A stretch of 64,000 nucleotides of DNA from Anodontia alba. Taxonomy: Eukaryota; Mollusca; Bivalvia; Lucinida; Lucinidae. The notes under the pieces are model-generated. The model was not told the DNA's origin, did not search any database, and saw nothing but the letters and a program-made list of their open reading frames with translations. Shown piece after piece: positions 47,695-58,500 of this stretch; positions within the stretch are counted from its first letter, which is position 1; the number at the start of each line of letters is the position of its first letter. The DNA lies in NCBI GenBank assembly GCA_964016985.1, contig OZ024823.1:109232476-109296475 (forward strand), read 5' to 3'. Made by a program: the position numbers and the translations under genes.

Positions 47695-50600
47695 AATGCG
47701 CAGAATAGCTCCGTAACCACTCAGAAGAATCAGCGCATTTGTTTTTCGTTGCACTGATTGAAGAATATACCAAGTTTCTAAATCATAAGTTAAAAATAAT
47801 TATATGGAAGGCCCAGGGAGTGTCATAATAAACAACGCAGCCTATCCCAAGCACCAAGAGGAAGAGGAAACCTCTCCGAACAGAAACCACATAATTACAA
47901 ATAAACATCAGCAGAAAAATTAGCTCTTGCTAAGACTTGCTTTTATAGTTACACAGGCTGGCGGGTCTAGTCGGAAACACCGTGGAAAGGTTTTCTCGCG
48001 ACTCTGCTCATCTTAAGCATTCTAACTCTTGTCCCAGAAGTTCCAACAGTAAAACATTGGAATTTCCTTCCACGTTTATAAAATTATGGTATGCGTGTGA
48101 AGAATTGGAATCGAATGCAAAATGGGTATTTTATAGATGTGAGGAATATGCATGATTGCTACATGAAATTTGACTACATGCGTAGTTCTCTCACACGTGA
48201 GAAATATTGGTATATGAAATCCGTGACGTATTGGTACCAGTTCTTCACGCGATATGAGGAATTGGTACCAATTCTTCACGGCGTGAAATTTACGAAGTGT
48301 GAAATTTACGGTTCAACGATGCTTAGAGAAGTTTATACAGATACCGAGGTAAAATATTTCTGCAAATATCTTTTATTTAGGCTTTGTGTATTAATTAGGG
48401 CTTTTTACGTCATTAAGCCTTATTTCGAAATAATATGTACAGTCGACTCTCGTTATTTCGACTTCGCTTATCTCGAATAACTGCTTATCTCGAAGTGAAA
48501 AATCTGGTTCCTTTTTTAACAGATATCAAACAACAGATAACAAAATATTGTGGAAAAGAGGAGAAATTGCTCCTTAAGAGGAGAAATTGCTCCTAAGGAG
48601 CAATTTCTCCTCTTTTCCAAAATATTTTCAATATATCTCTGACTTCAGGAGTCAAATTACATATTCATTTGCTCGATTTTTCCCTCCATTCTACAAATCT
48701 TATATGTCGAGGTGCTGATATCGAAGCATTTCAAGGAGTGCCTTGGAATTCGAGATAACGAGATACATGTAGTAAACTGACCCTCGATAGCGAAAAAACT
48801 ACTTTAAACGTACGTTGTCTAAAAGTTTCTGAACGTGCGTTATAATTAAAAGAAACGTTCAAGATACAATGTAAAATAATAATAACTAGACAAAATATTT
48901 AGACGTAAACGTCTAAGTACCGGCGCAAATTTTGTCCATGTTTACTTTGAAATATGGGACACGGTATATTTAAGTTTAATAAATTTTCAATGTAATAGGT
49001 AAAAAAGAACAACAATGTGAATCTTTAATGTATGCTTTTGTTAAGCTTTATGAATTTTCTTGATCAAGCAATATGCGAATCCTAGTCATAATGGGATCTC
49101 GACGAGATTTATCTTGTGCATTATTATTTAAAAAACAAATACAAAAAAAAAAAAACATGCCAGGTTACCAGATCCTATCTAGAAGCTTATTTTAGCATGC
49201 GTAAGATATGAATGTTTGAACTATTTAAGTATGGACCACAGGTCATAGTCAAACTTACCAAAGATGGACTGCAGGTCATATTCAAACTTACCAAACTGCG
49301 CTCTGCGCTAATCGAACACTTCTGCATACATAAAAATCCAAAGCTATATTAATAGACCGGCGCGATTCGCGCGCCGGCCAATAATAATAAAAAAATATAG
49401 AAAAAAAAAAAAAACAACAACAACAACAACAAAAAAAAACATTGCAAGAGACCACTTCGGGCCAGAACGCTCATCTCATCCCAAGTATCTATGCTTAGAA
49501 GGTTGGTAAGAAATTATGAGAAGGTTTACATGACGGCTGTGTTGCTGCAATGGCTTGATGCAACTAGTGTGGCCAAGAAAACTTGACACTTCAGCTATTT
49601 CCAGGTTCGTGAGTTTGTTCATTGCCCTCAGTGGCCATTCCTTTTGGAGTCTATGTTTTTGTGCTGATGTTTTAACCTAGCCATTGTCGATCACTTTTTC
49701 TTAGTATTCCGAAGTCTCTTAACCATTAAGGAAAGACTCGTAATTTACGTTCACTTTCCAGGGTGCAGGAGCTATTCGAGATCACATGGTTACAATCAAT
49801 GCCGACAGGTTTATCAAAATGGGAGAGAACTTCCTACCGACAGGTGAGTATTTCTTTTAGGTCACTATTGTCAACTGAAAGACATTTTGACATTAATAAA
49901 AATGTCTGCCACGGGTTGTGGAATCAGTCAAAGACATTTAACATTATAAATGAAAAAAAAAAAAACAAAAAAAAAACGCAGGATATTTTTTCTGACATGA
50001 TCTGACTCAACCCTAGAAAGTTTGTGACTATAGCAGATTACGATATTTTTATCAAATATGCTTTTGTAAACTCCTTATGAAAACACGCCAATTCAAATAC
50101 ATCCGAACCTCAATGGCTCGAACATCTTTGGGACCATGGAAATTCGTTCGAGACATGGGTAGTTCAAGCCACTGAGGGTTAATCATGGCACCAGTTCAGG
50201 AAGCAAAAGCGATAATGTAGGGAAATCTTTTCGATTTTCTACACAGTGATTGTATGTTGAGTGTACTCATAAGAATCGCCTCGATGATGCGATTCTAATG
50301 AGTACACACCATACAATTTCACGATAAAATAAGAAAATTTTTCTTAAATATGTTTTTCTTGAGCTATCGGAAGAATTCCGTAGGGACTCAAAAACTAGTT
50401 CGAATTAGCCATGGTATACTGAACAGTTCACCACCAAAAACTGAAAGTTTTCTGATAGAAACTCTGATATTTTACATATTTCTGTTCAACGCATAGATTG
50501 TGGGTACTCGTTAGAACCGCATCGCCGAGGCCAATCTATGTTTTGAGCAGAAATAAGACAATTAATGTATATCCCTATAAACGCCAGTTTTACAATATAA

Positions 50601-52494
50601 AAATGAAGTTTAAGGGTCAAAATTTTATAGGTAAGTTTTCGTGATCTAATATTTACCATAAATCCTTTCCATACTTATCCTAAAATTTGACCATCTGTTG
50701 ACGCATCTAAGAGCTGATAGTTGGGTGGCAAACAGTGTAGATCCTGATCATACCCCGCGTTCAGCATCGTCTGATCTGGGTCTACACTGTTTGCTCAGGT
50801 CCGTCGTTCCCAATACCTAGTTTATTTCTGATTTTGGGTCTACACTGCTTGCTCAGGCCTGTCTATCCCAATACTTAGGGTAAAGAGGGTACATAAATAA
50901 ATAAAATGAAGTAAAACTGAAGAATTGTCGAAGCACTGAGAGTGCTGATGAGGGTGGTTGCCCGAAATTCTGTAGGCCTCTAGAACTGATTGGGATTTCC
51001 CTTCAACATTACGAAAACACGCCTATTCAAATATACTGAAAATTTTACCTCCAAAAACTGAAAATTTTCAGACAAAAATTCTGATATTTTTCACATTTCT
51101 GCTCAAAACATAGATTATGGGTACTAGTTAGAATCGCCTCGGTGAGGCGGTTCTAACTAGTACCTACAATCTATGTTTTTGAGAAGAAGTAAGAAAAACA
51201 ATGTATACCCCTGTAAACCCCATATTTATTATATAAAAGTAGGGTTTAAGGGGGTCAAAATTATATAGGCATGTTTTCGTGATGAATCGAATAACAGCTG
51301 AAGCATGCAAAGATCTGTGTCCGAGTGCCCCATTTCACGTGACGAGGCTCATATGTAATTGTCAAAAACGTTTTTCATTAGAAAGGTATCTCCACGATGG
51401 TGAGCAATTGCATATCCACGCAGTCGTAAATTTGGACCCTAACGACCACAGTTTTGACCCTATATGAACGATGTTAACTGTATAATAGCCTAGCCATCAT
51501 ATCGATCGCTCTGATATGCTACAAGTACATGTTCTAAAACAATATTTTCCTCAGGCCTCTCCCATTTGACCACAATGACTTCTTTGACCCTACCGTGATT
51601 AGAGCAACATGCTATTGTAAAAATGTGTAATTATCCTTCCAACCATTTTGATATGCTTTATGTATCATCCTGGGTCCAGTTGTTCAAAGCTAACTACATT
51701 GTTAGTTAACGATTTGTTAAAATTTACATCGAGTGATACGCAAATATGCTGAAATCTTTTGCTGAAAAAATGTGAGTAGCTTTTGCAGTGCAAAAGCTAC
51801 TCACATTTTTTCAGCAAAAAATATCAGAATATTGTGTATTGAATCCGCTAAAACAGTTAACGAAATGGCCCTTAACGAGCTCGTTAAGCTAACGACGCTT
51901 TGAACAACTGGTCCATGGTTGTTATTAAAACATTCTAAAAATTAATAACTGCTTGACATCCATTTGTGACTAGGTCCGAGACCCATTCTTTGACTGCATG
52001 CTGGAGCAGTTTAAACATATGATTTCGACGTTGAAAGAGAATTAAATTTTCTATAAATTTTGAGGTTATACAAATATTTGGTAAAAAAGAAATACATGAA
52101 ATTTGAAATTATCATCTCTTATATAATGGCATACATTTTTTTGCTGTTAGCTGTATGAATACCAGTAGTCACAGAGATGCGATATTTAGGCGGATTAGTA
52201 TCGCTACTATGTGCATTCCTGGATATGATTGCATTTTAAACGTACATGGGACTGAAAATTATACGTAAAATTGACAGTTGCTCGACTTTTGTACGTGTTT
52301 ATCAATCCGAGTGACAGTCAGCAGCCTTGGAGCCAAGTCGGGCGCCTAGTTACTCGGCCATCAGATCTGTCTTCAAACAGTTTGCCCACTGTCACAGTGT
52401 AAAAGGACTAAAGAATTAATTGGGAGAGAATCATGCCTATAATTTCTATTCTGTATCAAAACACACACTCCAACTGTATCGATTTCTTTTTTTT

Positions 52495-52526
<32 letters not shown>

Positions 52527-55500
52527 TTTTTTAATTTTATATGATGTGAAGATTTCGTGTTGTTTGCACATGTGTAAAATTTGATATTTTACACTAATAC
52601 ACATTTGTGACTGTTACGTATACGGATAACTGTCACGTGTTCGTATGTGTGATATATGCACACTAACAAAGTTTGCTTTGGTTTTGTATATTTATTCGAG
52701 TATTTATAAGCATCACAATGTGTAAGGCTAATATGTTTGAATGCATACTTTAGCGTTATCAACTTTGGCAGGGAACTATTTGTTAGGTAGTTATTAGGTT
52801 GGTAGTAACGGGAAAACGGGTTGTTAAAATGTGGTATGTTACATCTGGTGGCGGTTTATCAACCGCCCCCAAAATAAAACAACAAAATGGGGGACGCCGA
52901 ACTCAACGCAAGAGTGACTGCAGTAGCTCTTTTTAGGGCTATGTAAGGCATTCCATGTTACTAAGCATGGTAAATTAGGAAAACAATAAACAACAACAAG
53001 AACGATGACTACGACGACAAAAACAACAACAATGCGTAAGTTAATGCACTGTGTACCATATCTCACGTCTACTTCTATTTTTTTTCCTGAGGTGTTAATA
53101 ACCTAAATCACGGTAGCGTGTTACCTTACCATTCTTCCTGAAAGTGTTCTGTTCAAGCGTAAATATGTACCGTATGTACCTTAAATACTTGGACACCTTA
53201 ACCCTTGTCATGCTGAATAAATTAAGATGCCACGCCCAGTTCTAATTGTCAGCCAATCAGATTTCTTGACCCAATTTACCTTCTTGATGACAGACAGTGC
53301 AGATCTAGATCAGCTGGCTTCTGAAGAAGTCAACTGATCTGGATCTGCACTGTTTGCTAAGACAGGACATGTCGTGTTTAGCAAGAGAAAGGTTAACACA
53401 GTCATAAATGAACTAATCCATTTTACTAAATGTTGATGTGTCAAAACATCTGCAAGCAAGCTTTGTATTTATTTATTTTTCTGATGGCATCGTTGGCGGT
53501 ATAAACGAACCTTGCTCACCATCGCTAGTTTCTTTCTAGGTGAATTGGTACATGTTGGTACGACATGCATGGACTTCCGTAATCCAAGATTACTTCCGGG
53601 TCGTGTGTTGGAAATAATGGCCGGTGGACAGGCCTTCCACCATGGTTTCTGTGTTGGAGAAAGGGGAGAAAAGAAGCTGATGGCTAAGTGAGTACCCTTC
53701 CCTCAAGTGTTCTGACAGAGAGGCCTTAGAAAACATTGTAAACCTTGATCAGACACCGCGGAATTCGACGTCTGATCAGAGTCTGCACTGTTTGCCATTC
53801 AGCTACCAATATTTTAGATGCTTCTCTGATAGATATATAACAATTCTAGTTGTCTATCCATGACATCGTGTATTGGTCTGGTCTGGGCTATAATCCTTAA
53901 TAATTATGAATACTTTCAAAATATTTATAATTCGTCTTCCTTTCAGTGCAATATCTGAACACGATATGATACGCACTTTGTTGAGACTTACTATTATCCT
54001 GTGAGTTTTCTTTTTCTGTAGCAGATCACAAGACAGCATAATAAATCTGGCTGCGCGCTTTTGCACTTACCGGTTCTTCCTAACTACACCTTGGGGTCCC
54101 AAACCTAACAGCCTTATTCGTGGACTGGACTATTCTATTTGTTATCAGATGCACGACTACTATGTCAACAGTCTTGGTAGTTACTTCCGCTCAAGCTGGG
54201 TCTGGTATAATTCCTGTATTTGATATGTGATTTTGTTTGTATTGCAGTTTTACGGCCCAGTCAAACCATTGGGTTCATGTCGAGCGTTATACTGTGTAGG
54301 CTAAGGTCTCTAAGCGGTTAACCAGTATTATGCACATTCTTACGCCAGAAACTGACAACTGCCCTTCTTGAATCAGCGGAAGGGAGAGAATGACCGTAGA
54401 AAATATTTCATGATCAATCTCAACGAAAGAATGTTGCCGATCCGGCGGGGGTCTCCTGATCACCAGTTGGACGCGCATCCAACTGAAGCAGGCATGATGT
54501 GTGGTTAGCATAACTCCTATATAAGCGGCTCGCCAGGTCGACCCGCAAAAACGAATTCGTGCTGTCGCACGCGTTATTTATCGGATTGGCAACCCTCTCG
54601 GGAAATACTTCCTATATTTTAACACTTAGCACTTTGGCTAAATTTTTTAGCAGACGACACTTTTCTTATTCCCCTCCACCACCCTAAAAAAAAAACAAAA
54701 AAAAAAAAACAAAAAAGAAACAGGATATGGATTTGGCATTTCACACAAATTGTCTCCAATCCAATGGATTGAAATGCCGAATCCTGTTTTCTGGGAAAAA
54801 TAAGAAAAGTATTTCAAAATGACGTCTGCTGAAAATTTTACCCAGAATACTATGCGTTAAACTGAATTTGCATTAACTCCATACATTCTGAAATATTAAC
54901 AAGAACCTGTCAGCGAGAATCACACGAAGTTATAGTCAATATGCCGCACACAACAGATGAGTAATATGTCTCGCTAAAAGAACGGTTAATGCGGCCTAGC
55001 TCTCTGGGTAAAATTTTCAGTAGACGACAAATTGGTGATATTTTTCTTATTTTTCTTACTATTGTCTATTGTTTGCATGAAATTCAAATCCTGTTTAACA
55101 ATTTGCCTGAAATGTCATATAAAAAAATAGAAAAATACGCACATGACGTTTATATAACGTCACATGAACGACGTTGCATCGATGTTAATGTGACGTTATA
55201 TGAACGTCATGGCGTTGTATCGACGTTAATGTGGCATTGCATAGAACGTCATGACATTGAATCGACGTTAATGAGACGTTGTATAAATGTCATGTGCCCG
55301 CTGGGTATTGTGTTTGCTGGATACAGCAACAACCTTAACCCTTGTCCTGCTGAATAAATTAAGAAGCCACACCCTTTTCAAATTTTCAGCCAATCAGATT
55401 ACTTGATCCAGATAGTTGATATAAATTCATATATTGAATGGCTAACAGCGTAGATCCAGATCAGTTGGCTTCTTCAAAAGCCAACTGATCTGGACTTACA

Positions 55501-58500
55501 CTGTTTGCAAAGGCAAGACATATCCGGGTTCAGCAGGACTAGGGTTAAGTATTGGGCCTGAACAAACAGTGTAAACTAAGATTAAACGTCACAGAACGTG
55601 ACATTTGATCAGGTTCTTTACTTTTTCCAACTCATCCAGCAGTTGTTAGACACATTAACAGGTATTATTGCATAAAAAGCAGTGTCGCACGTTATTAGCA
55701 GCCGTGCATTAACCGGCGAAAAGCCGTGTATTAACAAGGCAATTCACGCGCTGTTAATTGCACGGCTACGCAACTTTCAATATTGTCGTACCAGGGCCAC
55801 AGATTTGCTGCCGTTACGAGATGTGTACTACCCGGCCCTAGAACAACCATAGTCCTTGGAAATTGCGTTCGCGAGACATCGGTGAAAAGGCGAAACAAAA
55901 TAGTGCACGAAATAAGCGAAAAGTAGCAAATGTTTTCATTTTTTTTATGCAATAACAGCGATCGAACATGGTTTTTCAGTGCATTAACATTTGCCAGGTC
56001 CCTAGGGAGGTGTTGAAAACCGCGGCCTCCGGTCTCGGTTTTCAACACCTCCCTCGGGACCTGACGAATGTTAATGCATGAAAAACCATGTTTGATCCCT
56101 ATAATAATTTAGACTTGTTTAAATTTTAGGACAAGTATGGTAAGGAGTTAAAATATTTTTGGTAAATACGTTTTTAATATGGGTACGTCAAACGAAAACG
56201 TGCCTTGGAATATGCGCAAAATGTGCGAATTCACATAATCTTGCACATGCGCAAAGTCTCATCCGGGCATTTCTATAATATCCAATGAGTCTGTTTGTTG
56301 ATAGCAAAGCCTTGATCAGACTCTGCATCCGCGCAATCTGATCTGGGCCTTCGCTGTCCGCACATGATCCGATGTTTGCTTGGTGGGGCTTATATAAGCC
56401 CAGCTAGCATTCTACATAAATCTATATCGGGCCGTCATCGGCCCGTCAGCTACCCTGACGGGCCGATGACGGCCCGATATAGATTTACGTAGAATGCTGA
56501 CTGGGAGGCCTCACCATTCACGAATGTTTGGTGCACTCGTGCATGTAGATATTGGACTCGAACACGAGCCAGTATTTTATGTACACTATATATAGAGGGT
56601 TCCGGTCCGTTTGAAGATGGACTTATTTGGACTGGAACAAAGGAAATCATGTTATAATATGTGAAAAAGCAGCCATGACTAAAGACTTCGTTATTCATAA
56701 AAGGGGTATTAATGAAACTCATTAAAATTCTGCTTTGAGTAACGACATTAGCACGCAATGCTATAGCACGCAATCGGGGGTGGTTGCCAAACTCCAGTAA
56801 AACGCGGCAAATCTACAGCGTTGGGTAAAAAGTGTAACCGGAGCCGCGGTCCTATTAAACACCGAAAAGGACCTTTTCCACCGAAAAGTGCTATCGGGTA
56901 CCGAAAATGACTTTATAAATATATTACAATGTACATATAACCTTTGCCACTGAAAAGGAGTTTTGCTGGCAACCGCCCCACCAGCACTCTCAGCGCTTTG
57001 ATCATGATAGATATTTCAATGATAAGCGAATTTTTAGTGTCCAACATCCATTGATGAAATGAAAAACCTTCTTTCAGACTTCGGAATTTGTCTCTGTACA
57101 GGTCTAAACCCATTGTAGTCTGGAGACCCCTAAAAGGGTAATTAGCAAACAGTGCAGATCCAGATCAGAATGTGGCGTTTTATCAGGGTCTCCACTGTTT
57201 GCAAATAATTCAACCATTTTCCCTAGAAATATCTAAATCACATAGCGTGACATATCTAAAATCTAAATTAGAATCTTCCAATATATAGTGTGAGGGAGTT
57301 CATTCAGTCTGCAATGGGTTAAACGAAGTTTGCCTCACAGTGGACAGTTAGATCAGTCAGTTTAATGAAAACCCAACATTTTTTATTCTTAACCCTTAAA
57401 GCGCCAAGAAAAACTGCATCTGAAAATGTCGTCTGTTTATGTCGTCTGCTGAATATTCTTGCAGACGTTTCAAACCTATTTTTGCATACAGGCAAACAGT
57501 GTGGACCCTGATCAGACTGCTCCTAAAGCCTGATCTGGGTCCACACTGTTTGCAGAAATGACTTTTAAAGTAACCGGCAGAAGACAAAGCAGACGACAAT
57601 AGTTGTGACTGGCGCTTTAAGGGTTAATGCTGTAATAATAATTAGCTTTTACAACGCTGTAGACGATATTTGAAAATTGTTTTAGAGAGAAAATTAGGGT
57701 TGATATACCATACGAAATATCAAGCCTTATTTTCCGGGGACAAAATAGAATGTCGTCTGCTGCTAGTGTGACTGGTGCTTTAAGGATTAGTTTCATTCCA
57801 TTCCCTGTTCTTCCTAGGATTGATCACCAATCGAGCGGTCGGTACATGGAGGTGAGTTCGACCAACCCCACAGTGTTCGCCTACAGTAACCACTTCGTAG
57901 AAACGATACTTGAGGACAAAGTGTGCAAGGACGGAGTTGTCTATAAACAGTATTGTGCCATAGAGATGATGCCCATGGGTTACCCTAATGCTATCAATAT
58001 GGTATACACCAGCTTGGTTTTTCGTATTTATACTAATCCTAAACCTTTACCACTCTGGTCTAATTCCGCAGACGACAATTTGACGAAATTTTTTCTTATC
58101 TTCTCCAGAAAATAGGTTTTGACATTTCATGCATTAAATATCAAACCTGTTTTCTGGGAAATGATAAAAATAATTCAAAATGTCGTCTGCTGTTTTTTTA
58201 CCCAGCATGTAGAGCGTTAAAAGGGATAAAATTTGGACAGGCATGCCTGATCAGACAGTGTAAACCAGCGATTTTCATTTGCTGACTTCGGCATGTCATT
58301 TGCGGATATTTTTTCCTTCATTTACGCAAAAAAAATTGTTTTCGATTGCGTACAAGGTTTTGATATCAAATGCGTACCTCTTCCGTCAGCCAATGTTAAC
58401 ATTGTTAAATGTTAACATTGTTGCCCCTTGCTCACCACGAGGAGGTGGAAGTAGGATTTTGAGCCAATAATGTTTATGTGGGATGCAATAGTAAAATCGA

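Larger units (their letters stand above)
46437..53539. other. Introns 4 and 5 of the plus mutarotase gene
   Basis: Apart from exon 5 and the listed elements, 48771-49761 and 51915-53197 are AT-rich sequence without a recognisable feature. 49413-49440 is a short A/CAA-rich tract. Confidence 0.65.

Noticed and set aside
54989..55357. 122-codon plus frame rich in ERRCIDVN-type repeats
   Set aside because: The repeats are the translated ACGTCG tandem units of the hairpin element.
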